DNA of 41,656 bases, from positions 1 through 41,656 of the forward strand of contig NZ_BDBX01000062.1 in NCBI RefSeq assembly GCF_001613205.1. The letters run 5' to 3'. Made by a program: the position numbers and the translations under genes. Shown piece by piece: positions 14,525 through 22,945 of the stretch (the first letter of the stretch is position 1; each line of letters starts with the position of its first letter). The stretch is from Nocardia sienata NBRC 100364 (lineage in GTDB: Bacteria; Actinomycetota; Actinomycetes; Mycobacteriales; Mycobacteriaceae). The notes under the pieces were generated by a model. The model did not search any database and was not told the DNA's origin. It was given only the letters and a program-made list of their open reading frames with translations.

Positions 14525-17371
14525 GTGCCTGCGCTGACACTGACGAGGTTGCTACGTTTTGGTGAGGGTCGCATGGTCAAGCGCCTCTCCCATCTCGCCG
14601 ACGAGGTGATCGGGCTCGAGGGCGACTACTCCGACCTCACCGATAGCGAGCTGCGTGCCAAAACCGACGAATTCCGCGAGCGCTATGCCGACGGGGAATC
14701 GCTGGACGACCTGCTGCTCGAAGCTTTCGCGGTGGCGCGCGAGGCCTCGTGGCGGGTGCTGCAGCAGAAGCACTACAAAGTGCAGATCATGGGTGGCGCG
14801 GCGCTGCACCTGGGCAATATCGCCGAGATGAAAACCGGTGAGGGCAAAACCCTGACCTCGGTGCTGCCGGCCTACTTGAACGCGATCAGCGGTGACGGCG
14901 TGCATATCGTCACCACCAACGACTACCTGGCCAAACGTGACTCCGAGTGGATGGGCCGGGTGCACCGCTTCCTGGGCCTCGAGGTGGGCGCGATCCTGGC
15001 CGGTATGACGCCGCCGCAGCGGCGCGCGGCCTACGGCGCCGATATCACCTACGGCACCAACAACGAATTCGGCTTCGACTATCTGCGCGACAATATGACC
15101 CATTCGCTGGACGATCTGGTTCAGCGAGGCCACAATTTCGCCGTGGTCGACGAGGTCGACTCGATTCTGATCGACGAGGCGCGGACTCCGCTGATCATCT
15201 CCGGCCCCGCGGACGCCTCCAGCAAGTGGTATGCCGAATTCGCCCGGATTGCACCGCTTCTCAAAAAGGATCTCCACTACGAGGTCGATATCAAGAAACG
15301 CACCATCGGCGTCCACGAGGCGGGTGTGGAATTCGTCGAGGATCAGCTCGGTATCGACAATCTCTACGAGGCCGCCAACTCCCCGCTGGTGAGTTACCTG
15401 AACAACGCCGTCAAGGCCAAGGAGCTCTACACCCGCGACAAGGACTACATCGTCCGCGACGGTGAGGTGATCATCGTCGACGAGTTCACCGGGCGCATCC
15501 TGGTCGGCCGCCGCTACAACGAGGGTATGCACCAGGCGATCGAGGCCAAGGAAGGGGTGGAGATCCAGCCGGAGAACCAGACCCTGGCCACCATCACGCT
15601 GCAGAACTACTTCCGTCTCTACGACAAGCTCTCCGGTATGACCGGTACCGCCGAGACCGAGGCGGCCGAGCTGCACCAGATCTACAACCTGGGCGTCATC
15701 CCGATCCCGACCAACAAGCCGCCGATCCGTATCGACCAGGCCGACCTGATCTACAAGACCGAAGAGGCGAAGTTCAACGCCGTGGTCGACGATGTGGTGG
15801 AACGCCACCAGGCCGGGCAGCCGGTGCTGATCGGTACCACCAGCGTGGACCGTTCGGAGTATCTATCCAAGCAGCTCACCAAGCGCGGTGTCCCGCACAA
15901 TGTGCTGAACGCGAAGTTCCACGAGAAGGAAGCGCAGATCATCGCGGAGGCGGGCCGCCCCGGCACGGTCACCGTCGCGACGAATATGGCCGGCCGCGGT
16001 ACCGATATCGTGCTCGGCGGCAACCCCGACATCATCACCGACACCCTGCTGCGCCAGCAGGGCCTGGACCCGGTGAACACTCCCGAGGAATACCAGGCGA
16101 ACTGGTTTCACGCGCTGGAGAAGGTGAAGAAGCAGGTCGCCGAGGACGCCGAGGCGGTGAAGGAGGCCGGCGGTCTCTACGTGCTCGGTACCGAGCGCCA
16201 CGACTCCCGGCGTATCGACAACCAGCTGCGCGGCCGGTCCGGCCGTCAGGGCGACCCGGGCGAATCGCGGTTCTACCTGTCGCTCGGCGACGAGCTCATG
16301 CGCCGGTTCAACGGCGCGGCGCTGGAGTCGATCATGACCCGGCTCAACCTGCCCGACGATGTGCCGATCGAGGCGAAGATGGTCTCCAAGGCCATCAAGA
16401 GCGCGCAGACCCAGGTCGAGCAGCAGAACTTCGAGATCCGCAAGAATGTGCTCAAGTACGACGAGGTGATGAACCAGCAGCGCACGGTCATCTACAACGA
16501 GCGCAACCAGATCCTGCGTGGGGAGGATATGGAGGGCCAGGTCCAGAGCATGATCACCGATGTGATCACCGCCTACGTGGACGGCGCCACCGCCGAGGGC
16601 TATGTGGAGGACTGGGATCTCGACAAGCTCTGGGGGGCGCTGAAAACTCTCTATCCGATCAGCCTGAACCACCGCGATATCACCGGCGAGACCGAGGTCG
16701 GTGAAGCCGGTGAGATCACCCGCGACGATCTGCTCGAAATCTTGCTCGAGGATGCGCAGAAGGCCTACGCGGAGCGCCAGGCCGAGATCGACGGCCTGGC
16801 CGGCGAGGGCAGTATGCGCACCCTGGAGCGCCAGGTGCTGCTGTCGGTGCTGGACCGCAAGTGGCGCGAGCATCTCTACGAGATGGACTACCTGAAGGAA
16901 GGCATCGGCCTGCGGGCCATGGCCCAGCGCGATCCGCTGGTGGAATACCAGCGCGAGGGCTTCGATATGTTCGCCAACATGCTCGAGGGCTTGAAGGAGG
17001 ACGCCGTCGGCATCCTGTTCAACGTTCAGGTGGAGGTCCAGCAGCCGCAACCCGACGGTGTCCAGGTGGGCCAGGGTCTGCGTTCCCCGGTCGGCTCGCA
17101 GCCGGTGCCGCCGGAGAGCCAGTACCCCACCGAGAAGCTGCCGATCCTCAACGGTGCGCCGCCGGCGCTGCGTGCCCGCGGTATCGACGACTCGGGCCCG
17201 CGGGGCCTGAGCTACTCGGGGCCGGACGAGGGCGGCCGCACCGCGGTGCACAGCGACGCGGAGGAGTACGGCTCCGATGGGCCGACGCAGGGCACCCGGC
17301 GGGAACGCCGCGAGGCGGCCCGGGCGCAGACCAAACAGGGCCGGGGTCCCAAGACCCGTCGTAAGCACTGA
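14525..17371 (+). CDS. secA: Preprotein translocase ATPase SecA1
   Basis: Motor ATPase that drives unfolded precursors through SecYEG; essential housekeeping SecA of actinobacteria. The 948-residue length is close to M. tuberculosis SecA1. Walker A is MKTGEGKT, Walker B region VVDEVDSILIDEARTPLIISGP, followed by the preprotein cross-linking domain, the second nucleotide-binding fold (TNMAGRGTDIVLGGN, QLRGRSGRQGDPGESRFYLSL) and the helical scaffold (MNQQRTVIYNERN, DRKWREHLYEMDYLKEGIGLR). The C-terminal linker is low complexity and lacks the SecB-binding Cys-rich zinc motif, as usual in this phylum. GTG at 14525 (VPALTLTRLLRFGEGRMVKRL) fits the family N-terminus; the frame is open upstream but not conserved. 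Confidence 0.97.
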   Translation: MPALTLTRLLRFGEGRMVKRLSHLADEVIGLEGDYSDLTDSELRAKTDEFRERYADGESLDDLLLEAFAVAREASWRVLQQKHYKVQIMGGAALHLGNIAEMKTGEGKTLTSVLPAYLNAISGDGVHIVTTNDYLAKRDSEWMGRVHRFLGLEVGAILAGMTPPQRRAAYGADITYGTNNEFGFDYLRDNMTHSLDDLVQRGHNFAVVDEVDSILIDEARTPLIISGPADASSKWYAEFARIAPLLKKDLHYEVDIKKRTIGVHEAGVEFVEDQLGIDNLYEAANSPLVSYLNNAVKAKELYTRDKDYIVRDGEVIIVDEFTGRILVGRRYNEGMHQAIEAKEGVEIQPENQTLATITLQNYFRLYDKLSGMTGTAETEAAELHQIYNLGVIPIPTNKPPIRIDQADLIYKTEEAKFNAVVDDVVERHQAGQPVLIGTTSVDRSEYLSKQLTKRGVPHNVLNAKFHEKEAQIIAEAGRPGTVTVATNMAGRGTDIVLGGNPDIITDTLLRQQGLDPVNTPEEYQANWFHALEKVKKQVAEDAEAVKEAGGLYVLGTERHDSRRIDNQLRGRSGRQGDPGESRFYLSLGDELMRRFNGAALESIMTRLNLPDDVPIEAKMVSKAIKSAQTQVEQQNFEIRKNVLKYDEVMNQQRTVIYNERNQILRGEDMEGQVQSMITDVITAYVDGATAEGYVEDWDLDKLWGALKTLYPISLNHRDITGETEVGEAGEITRDDLLEILLEDAQKAYAERQAEIDGLAGEGSMRTLERQVLLSVLDRKWREHLYEMDYLKEGIGLRAMAQRDPLVEYQREGFDMFANMLEGLKEDAVGILFNVQVEVQQPQPDGVQVGQGLRSPVGSQPVPPESQYPTEKLPILNGAPPALRARGIDDSGPRGLSYSGPDEGGRTAVHSDAEEYGSDGPTQGTRRERREAARAQTKQGRGPKTRRKH

Positions 17372-17383
17372 TCTCGGAACAGG

Positions 17384-17416
17384 CGGCGCCGCTCCCGGAT
17401 ACCGGGAGCGGCGCCG
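17384..17416 (+). terminator. secA1 terminator, shared with the convergent gene
   Basis: Perfect 15-bp stem CGGCGCCGCTCCCGG (17384-17398) / CCGGGAGCGGCGCCG (17402-17416) with a 3-base loop, 13 bases after the secA1 stop. It also lies 46 bases beyond the stop of the convergent secreted-protein gene and could serve both. Confidence 0.85.
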
Positions 17417-17461
17417 TCGTGTCGCCAGGGGTTTGTTCGGAATGCCGCGTGGGGTCGCCGC

Positions 17462-17848
17462 TCAGCCCAGCGCGGTGTGCTGCGGGCAGTAGGCGCCGAC
17501 CGCGGCTTCCAGGAACAAGTAGGGGTATTCCACGAACGGGCGTGCTTCCTCGGCGAGGTAGGTGCGGTTGGCCGGGGTGTTACCGGAGCTGCCCAGGTAA
17601 TCGCATTGGGCGTGTGCCAGGGCTATCGCCGCGTCCTGGAGTTGGCGGGTCTCGTCGTCGAACGCACTGGCGCGAAGGAATTCTCGGTCGGTGAAAGGAA
17701 GCTGCGCGACGGAATCGTCCTTGCCCGCCGGGCTGTGCACACCTGTCGAGCCCGGCCGCGAGGCGCCGGGAGGGTGTGCCGAGGCACTGGAGAAGCTGCC
17801 GAACACGAGCGCGGCCGTGACCGCGCCGATGGCCATGATTTTGAGCAT
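17462..17848 (-). CDS. Small secreted protein, DUF732-like
   Basis: A 128-residue exported protein: MLKIMAIGAVTAALVFGSFSSASA is a clear Sec signal peptide, with likely cleavage after ASA. The mature part has DREFLRASAFDD, AIALAHAQCDYL and FLEAAVGAYCPQH, matching the mycobacterial/nocardial DUF732 pattern with two conserved cysteines that could form a disulphide. Function unknown. AAGGA lies just upstream of the ATG. It is convergent with secA1 and divergent from the sulfonate-type transporter. Confidence 0.75.
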   Translation of the reverse strand: MLKIMAIGAVTAALVFGSFSSASAHPPGASRPGSTGVHSPAGKDDSVAQLPFTDREFLRASAFDDETRQLQDAAIALAHAQCDYLGSSGNTPANRTYLAEEARPFVEYPYLFLEAAVGAYCPQHTALG

Positions 17849-18221
17849 CGTTCCTTCTGTGTTCGTTGGTGCTGGACGGAATGGTCGTCAGGTGGGGCCG
17901 CCGACAGCTCGGACCCGGACTGTCGCGCCGACGTTTCGTTGCCGTCTCGGCCGAATAACTTCGGTGCGCGCCGCATATTAACGTGCCGCGAAGCCGGTGG
18001 TTTGCTGATTCACCGTGCGTCGCCGATCATCCCATCAATCTGCCTGGTCGATTCGCATAGCCATGCGGTGGCCGGCCGTGTTCCCGCGTTCGCGTGTGGT
18101 CGGAGAACAGGCAGGAATGAGGCCGGGCGGTTGGACTCGCCCTGAGGTAAAGGGTTCGCAGTCGCGCCCCCGGACCGCACGATAACCGGGCAGCGCAACC
18201 ACATCACAAGGGGCAGAACCC
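17849..18221. other. 373-bp divergent intergenic region
   Basis: Separates the DUF732-like gene (-) from the transporter operon (+). An AT-rich spot (ATATTAA, near 17976-17982) could be promoter sequence. A 41-codon plus-strand frame starting at 18063 is not supported by composition or a ribosome site and is not cysteine-rich, so it does not look like a cysteine attenuator. I saw no SAM-IV-like sequence. Confidence 0.35.
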
Positions 18222-19319
18222 ATGCCAGTACGTCCGGAAACGACACAGAGTCACCGGCGGCCGCGGGCCGTCGCGTGCGTCGCGGCGGTCGCCGCCCTCC
18301 TGATGCTGCTGTGTGCGTGCGGTGCCGGCGGCGAGGCCGCTCGGACGGCCGACGGCAAAACGATCCTGCGCTATCAAGGGTGGGCAGGAAAAGTGGGATT
18401 CCACGAACTGGCCGCCGATCTGGGCTATTTCGAGAAGATCCGGTTGGAATGGGTCGGCGACACCACCAGTGGTCCGCAGGACATCCAGTCGGCGGCCACC
18501 GGGGAGATCGAATTCGGCTCGGCGTTCAACGGTGCCGTGGTCAAACTCAACGCGGCCGGTGCGCCCATCACCTCGGTGCTCAGTTCCTACGGTGCCGACG
18601 CGGGTGAGTACACCGGGTACTACGTGCTGGAGAACAGCCCGATCCGGTCGGCCCGCGACCTGATCGGCAAGAAGATCGGGATGAACACGCTCGGTGCGCA
18701 TCACGAGTTCCTCACCCGCGAATGGCTGGCCCAGCAGGGCCTCACCAAGGACGAGATCAAGTCGGTGCAGCTGGTGGTGGTGCCCCCGGTGAACACCGAA
18801 CAGGCGCTGCGTGAGGGACAGATCGATGTCGCCACACTGAACTCGATCCAGCGGGAGAGCGCCCTCGACCGAGGCGGTATCCGGGCGCTGTTCACCGACC
18901 GGGACCTCTTCGGCGCGTTCAGTTACGGCACCTATGTGATGCGCGACGACTTCATCGCCGCCAACCCCGAGGCCGTGCGTGATTTCGTCCAGGGCACCGC
19001 GCGGGCGATCCGCTGGACCCAGGTCCATCCGCGGGAAGAGGTGGTGGCCCGCTTTCTGGACATCATCCACACGCGGGGCCGCACCGAAAGCGCCGAACCC
19101 GTGAAGTACTGGCGCAGTCCCGGAATCCCGGTACCGGGCGCGGTGATCGCCGAGCGTGAGTTGCAGATCTGGATCGACTGGCTGATCCGCAACGGCGAAC
19201 TCGACGAGGGCAAGCTCGCGGCCCGCGACCTCTACACCAACGAGTACAACCCGTACGCCAACGGCACCTATCCCGCCGACGGTGACCCCGACGGACAAGC
19301 ATTGGCCGGTGAGAAATGA
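18222..19319 (+). CDS. SsuA/NrtA-type ABC transporter substrate-binding lipoprotein
   Basis: Extracytoplasmic binding protein for an importer of aliphatic sulfonates or similar organosulfur anions. The signal peptide ends in a lipobox (LLMLLCAC, Cys near residue 33). The mature 330 residues have the SsuA/TauA/NrtA layout: LRYQGWAGKVGFHELAADLGYFEK, SGPQDIQSAATGEIEFGSAFNGAVVKL, VLENSPIRSARDLIGKKIGMN, EQALREGQIDVATL. ATG at 18222 with AAGGGG 8 bases upstream. Its stop overlaps the ATPase start (ATGA). Together with the downstream ATPase, permease and flavin monooxygenase it forms a tight four-gene operon. The exact ligand cannot be read from sequence. Confidence 0.88.
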   Translation: MPVRPETTQSHRRPRAVACVAAVAALLMLLCACGAGGEAARTADGKTILRYQGWAGKVGFHELAADLGYFEKIRLEWVGDTTSGPQDIQSAATGEIEFGSAFNGAVVKLNAAGAPITSVLSSYGADAGEYTGYYVLENSPIRSARDLIGKKIGMNTLGAHHEFLTREWLAQQGLTKDEIKSVQLVVVPPVNTEQALREGQIDVATLNSIQRESALDRGGIRALFTDRDLFGAFSYGTYVMRDDFIAANPEAVRDFVQGTARAIRWTQVHPREEVVARFLDIIHTRGRTESAEPVKYWRSPGIPVPGAVIAERELQIWIDWLIRNGELDEGKLAARDLYTNEYNPYANGTYPADGDPDGQALAGEK

Positions 19320-20146
19320 GCACTGAACCCAAACTCCGCCTGGATCAGGTGACCAAGAGGTTTCCGATCCGAGGCCAGAAAGCCGAACTGACCGCGGTCG
19401 AGGACATCACCCTCGACCTTGCCGCCGGTGAGTTCCTGGTGCTCGTCGGACCCAGCGGTTGCGGGAAATCCACGCTGCTCGACCTGCTGGGCGGCCTGAG
19501 TACACCTACCTCCGGCCAGATCCTGCTCGACGGCACGCCGATCACAGGCCCGGGCCTGGACCGGGGCATCGTCTTCCAGCAGTACGCGTTGCTGCCGTGG
19601 CGCAGCGCCCGGCGCAATATCGAATTCGGGCTCGAGGCCAAGGGCGTGCCCCGCGCCGAGCGCCGGGCACGCGCCGAGCACTATCTCGAATTGGTCGGGC
19701 TGGCCGGTTTCGCCGATCGCTACCCGCACGAACTGTCCGGCGGTATGAAACAGCGCGTGGCGATCGCCCGCAGTCTTGCCTTCGATCCCGAGGTACTGCT
19801 GATGGACGAGCCGTTCGCCGCCCTGGACGCGCAGACCCGGGAATCGCTGCAGGACGAACTGCTGCGCATCTGGGAGCGCACCGGCAAGACCATCCTGTTC
19901 ATCACCCACGGCATCGACGAAGCGATCTACCTGGGCGAGCGGGTCGCGGTGCTCACCTCCCGGCCCGGCCGGGTCAAAACGGTGGTCGATGTCGATATCG
20001 ACCGCACCGCCGAGGACATCCGCTCCGGCGAGCAGTTCCGTGCTCTGCGGCACCGGATCTGGTCTTTGCTGCACGACGAGGTCGAACGCGCCCACTCGCT
20101 CGAACTCGCCGATATCTCGACGACCGAAGAGGCTCAGCATGTCTAG
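19316..20146 (+). CDS. SsuB-type ABC transporter ATP-binding protein
   Basis: Cytoplasmic ATPase subunit of the sulfonate/nitrate/taurine importer class. The 276-residue product has Walker A GPSGCGKST (residues 45-53), the Q-loop in FQQYALLPWRSARRNI, the signature LSGGMKQR, Walker B VLLMDEPFAALDAQTR and the H-loop FITHGIDEAI. It overlaps both neighbours: the start overlaps the lipoprotein stop by 4 bases and its stop lies inside the permease start region. SsuB, TauB and NrtD are hard to separate by sequence; the monooxygenase next door favours an organosulfur substrate. Confidence 0.9.
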   Translation: MSTEPKLRLDQVTKRFPIRGQKAELTAVEDITLDLAAGEFLVLVGPSGCGKSTLLDLLGGLSTPTSGQILLDGTPITGPGLDRGIVFQQYALLPWRSARRNIEFGLEAKGVPRAERRARAEHYLELVGLAGFADRYPHELSGGMKQRVAIARSLAFDPEVLLMDEPFAALDAQTRESLQDELLRIWERTGKTILFITHGIDEAIYLGERVAVLTSRPGRVKTVVDVDIDRTAEDIRSGEQFRALRHRIWSLLHDEVERAHSLELADISTTEEAQHV

Positions 20147-21014
20147 CGCACTCGCCACCGGTACCCTCGACGCGCCGCGCGCCGCCGGCCCCGGGCCCGT
20201 ACTCGTGCCCGCCACACCGGCGAGCACCCCGGGCCGCCGGCCGGTTCAGTGGCTGGCCGCGCTGGCCTGGCGGGTGGTGAAACCCTCGGTCGCGATCCTC
20301 GCCTTCCTGGCTCTCTGGGAGGTCGCGCCCCGGGTGGGTCTGGTCGACAGGGTCTTCCTGCCGCCGTTCACCGAGGTCGCCGCGACCTTCTTCGATCTGG
20401 TCGGTAACGGGCAGCTCTGGGAACACGTCTCGACCAGCCTGTCCCGCGCGCTGACCGGGTTCGTGATCGCGGTGGCGCTCGCGGTCCCGCTGGGGGTGGC
20501 GATCGCCTGGTACCGGCCGGTGGCCGACTTCCTGAATCCGGTTCTCGAACTGTTCCGCAATACCGCGGCGCTGGCGCTGCTGCCGGTCTTCATCCTCGTC
20601 CTGGGTATCGGCGAGACCTCGAAGGTGGCGCTGGTGATCTACGCCTGCACCTTCCCGATCCTGCTCAACACCATCTCCGGGGTGCGCACGGTCGATCCGC
20701 TGCTCGTCAAATCCGCGCGTTCGCTGGGTTTCTCCCAGATCGCGCTGGTGTACAAGGTGGTGCTGCCGGCGGCGGTACCGACCATCTTCACCGGTCTGCG
20801 GATGGCCGCGGCGTCCTCGATCCTGGTGCTCATCGCGGCCGAGATGGTCGGTGCGAAGGCCGGCCTCGGGTACCTGATCACCGCCGCGCAGCTCAACTTC
20901 CAGATCCCCGACATGTACGCGGGGATCATCGCCATCGCGCTGGTCGGCCTGATCTTCAACGCGATCCTCGTGTTCGTCGAGCGCCGGCTGTCCAGCTGGC
21001 GCGTAGCTCTCTAG
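20139..21014 (+). CDS. SsuC-type ABC transporter permease
   Basis: Integral membrane subunit of the same importer, 291 residues, with about six hydrophobic segments and the inner-membrane permease motif EAA-like loop (SARSLGFSQIALVYKVVLPAAVPTIFTGLRMA). Typical SsuC elements include PPFTEVAATFFDL, LELFRNTAALALLPVFILVLGIGE and AEMVGAKAGLGYLI. The ATG at 20139 overlaps the end of the ATPase gene by 8 bases. A Pro-rich 50-residue N-terminal stretch precedes the first membrane segment. Confidence 0.9.
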   Translation: MSSALATGTLDAPRAAGPGPVLVPATPASTPGRRPVQWLAALAWRVVKPSVAILAFLALWEVAPRVGLVDRVFLPPFTEVAATFFDLVGNGQLWEHVSTSLSRALTGFVIAVALAVPLGVAIAWYRPVADFLNPVLELFRNTAALALLPVFILVLGIGETSKVALVIYACTFPILLNTISGVRTVDPLLVKSARSLGFSQIALVYKVVLPAAVPTIFTGLRMAAASSILVLIAAEMVGAKAGLGYLITAAQLNFQIPDMYAGIIAIALVGLIFNAILVFVERRLSSWRVAL

Positions 21015-21024
21015 ACAGGTAGTG

Positions 21025-22353
21025 ATGTCGCACCAACTCCATCTCAACGCGTTCCTCATGGGTGTCGGCCACCACGAAGCGGCCTGGCGGCATCCGCGGA
21101 CCGAGGCGCGCAATGTGCTGCGGGTCGGCCATTTCCAGGAACTCGCGCGGGTCGCCGAACGCGGCAAGCTCGATTCGGTGTTCTTCGCCGACGGCCTCGC
21201 GGTGGGCCCGCGGATCGAACGCAACACCCAGGCGGTGTTCGAACCGATCACCCTGCTGTCGGCGATGGCCGTGGTGACCGAGCGGATCGGACTCATCGCC
21301 ACCGCCTCCACCGGGTACAACGAGCCCTACAATCTCGCCCGCAAATTCGCCTCGCTCGATCAGATCAGCGGTGGGCGGGCCGGATGGAACATCGTCACCT
21401 CCGGGACCGCCGACGAAGCCGCCAATTTCGGCTACGACGAGGTGCCCGACCACGACGGCCGGTATGTGCGGGCGGCGGAGTTCGTCGAGGCCGCGACGGC
21501 GCTGTGGGACTCCTGGGAGGACGACGCCGTCGTACTCGACGCCGAGACGGGGATCTTCGCCGATCCGTCGAAAGTGCATACGATCGATCACCACGGCGAC
21601 CGCTTCAAGGTGCGCGGCCCGCTCAATGTGCCACGTTCGGCGCAGGGACGCCCGCTGCTGGTCCAGGCCGGTTCTTCGGCCAGCGGTAAGGATTTCGCCG
21701 GTCGGTACGCGGAGGCCGTTTTCACCGCGCAACGCTCCATCCCGGAGGGCCGGGAGTTCTATCGCGAGGTGAAGGCGCTGGCCGCCGGCCATGGACGCGA
21801 TCCCGGCGAGGTGCTGATCCTGCCCGGGATCGTGCCGTTCATCGCCGAGACCGAGGCGGCCGCCGAGCGGCTCGAGCGGGAGTTCACCGATCTGATCTCC
21901 CCGGAGTACTCGCTGCGCCAGCTCTCCCAGATGCTGGGCCTGGACCTGACCGGTCATCCGCTCGACGCGCCGCTGCCCCCGATCGACCGGATCCAGGGCA
22001 ACAAGAGCCGATACCAGCTGGTCAAGGATCTGGCCGCCCGGGAGTCGCTGACCGTGCGCACACTCATCGCCGCGCTCGGGGGTGGTCGCGGACATCGCAC
22101 CATCGCCGGGACTCCCGAGCAGATCGCCGACGATCTGCAGGCCTGGTTCGAGGCGGGCGCCGCGGACGGTTTCAATGTGATGCCCCCGTACCTGCCCGGC
22201 GGCCTGATCGATTTCGTCGACCAGGTGGTCCCGATCCTGCAGGCCCGCGGTCTGTTCCGCACGGAGTACACCGAGCGCACCCTGCGTGGGCACTACGGAC
22301 TCGGCCGCCACACCGGCCGGTTCGCCCCGGACGCGGTCGCGGCGAGCGCTTAG
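21025..22353 (+). CDS. FMN-dependent monooxygenase, NtaA/SnaA/DszA family
   Basis: Bacterial luciferase-like (LLM class) flavin monooxygenase of 442 residues, using reduced FMN and O2, probably to oxidise or desulfonate the compound imported by the upstream transporter. Family sequences: LNAFLMGVGHHEAAWRHP near the N-terminus, RGKLDSVFFADGLAV, LEPITLLSAMAV-like (FEPITLLSAMAVVTERIGLIATASTGYNEPYNLARKFASLD), SGGRAGWNIVTS and GPLNVPRSAQGRPLLVQAGSS. It starts 10 bp after the permease; GTG 21022 and ATG 21025 are adjacent. No flavin reductase is encoded nearby, so FMNH2 must come from elsewhere. Sulfone, sulfonate or nitrilotriacetate-like substrates are all possible. Confidence 0.88.
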   Translation: MSHQLHLNAFLMGVGHHEAAWRHPRTEARNVLRVGHFQELARVAERGKLDSVFFADGLAVGPRIERNTQAVFEPITLLSAMAVVTERIGLIATASTGYNEPYNLARKFASLDQISGGRAGWNIVTSGTADEAANFGYDEVPDHDGRYVRAAEFVEAATALWDSWEDDAVVLDAETGIFADPSKVHTIDHHGDRFKVRGPLNVPRSAQGRPLLVQAGSSASGKDFAGRYAEAVFTAQRSIPEGREFYREVKALAAGHGRDPGEVLILPGIVPFIAETEAAAERLEREFTDLISPEYSLRQLSQMLGLDLTGHPLDAPLPPIDRIQGNKSRYQLVKDLAARESLTVRTLIAALGGGRGHRTIAGTPEQIADDLQAWFEAGAADGFNVMPPYLPGGLIDFVDQVVPILQARGLFRTEYTERTLRGHYGLGRHTGRFAPDAVAASA

Positions 22354-22544
22354 CAGCACGGCGGCGAGCGCCGGGTGGCACGTCGGCGGGTGCCCGGTAG
22401 TACTGCGGCCGGCGCGCAGCGGCGCCCGCAACCGGCGACCGCCGTGCCGGCCCGGTGGTCATCACGGCCACCTCTCGACGGCGGGCGCCGGCTTCGGCGG
22501 CGCGAAGGCGATCGGCAACCGGGCTCCGCCGTCCGGGTTCGGCG

Positions 22545-22586
22545 CGTACCTGCGTGTCCCGCGGCCGCGAACGCAGCGCAGGTACG
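22545..22586. terminator. Terminator-like hairpin between the monooxygenase and GntR genes
   Basis: Ten-bp inverted repeat CGTACCTGCG (22545-22554) / CGCAGGTACG (22577-22586) with a GC-rich 22-base loop, directly abutting the stop of the GntR gene (22588). The rest of the 234-bp gap after the monooxygenase shows no gene. Confidence 0.5.
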
Positions 22587-22587
22587 G

Positions 22588-22941
22588 TCAGCGCCCGGCG
22601 GCGCGGACGAGTTCGAGCAGTTCGGTTTCGTCGAGGTCGATGCGGCGGGCGGCGTCCACGAGTTGCCGGGCGAGTTCGATCACCGCCGCCCGCCCGTCCG
22701 GCGCCCCGGCGCGGACAGTGGCACCGCGCCCGCGGCGCAGTTCGATCAGGCCTTCGTCGCGTAACCGCTGATAACCCGCGAGCACGGTATGGATACTCAC
22801 ATCCAGCGATACCGCGAGTTCCCGGGCGCCGGGCAGCCGAGTACCCGCGGGCGCGCCACCGTCGGAGATCGCACGCCGGACACAGGCCGCGATCTGGTCG
22901 GCCAGCGGTTCGGGCCGCGCCGGGTCGACACGGATCAGCAC
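22588..22941 (-). CDS. GntR-family regulator, YtrA-like subfamily
   Basis: Short (117-residue) transcription regulator: a GntR winged helix (PLADQIAACVRRAISDGGAPAGTRLPGARELAVSLDVSIHTVLAGYQRLRDEGLIELRRGRG) followed by only a short helical tail (AARRIDLDETELLELVRAAG), the architecture of the YtrA group that usually controls a linked membrane protein or ABC operon. I chose GTG at 22941, 4 bases after the stop of the upstream DUF1648 gene, with GGGCGGA 8 bases before it; a GTG at 22986 would overlap that gene by 41 bases. The palindrome at 23921-23943 is its likely operator. Confidence 0.85.
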   Translation of the reverse strand: MLIRVDPARPEPLADQIAACVRRAISDGGAPAGTRLPGARELAVSLDVSIHTVLAGYQRLRDEGLIELRRGRGATVRAGAPDGRAAVIELARQLVDAARRIDLDETELLELVRAAGR

Positions 22942-22945
22942 CGGT

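Noticed and set aside
18000..18221. SAM-IV riboswitch or cysteine-rich leader peptide ahead of the organosulfur operon
   Set aside because: No SAM-IV core is visible, and the only short frame (18063 onward) contains no cysteine run.
22375..22764. Possible extra gene between the monooxygenase and GntR genes
   Set aside because: The open frames there have no ribosome site or recognisable sequence and run over the GntR gene.
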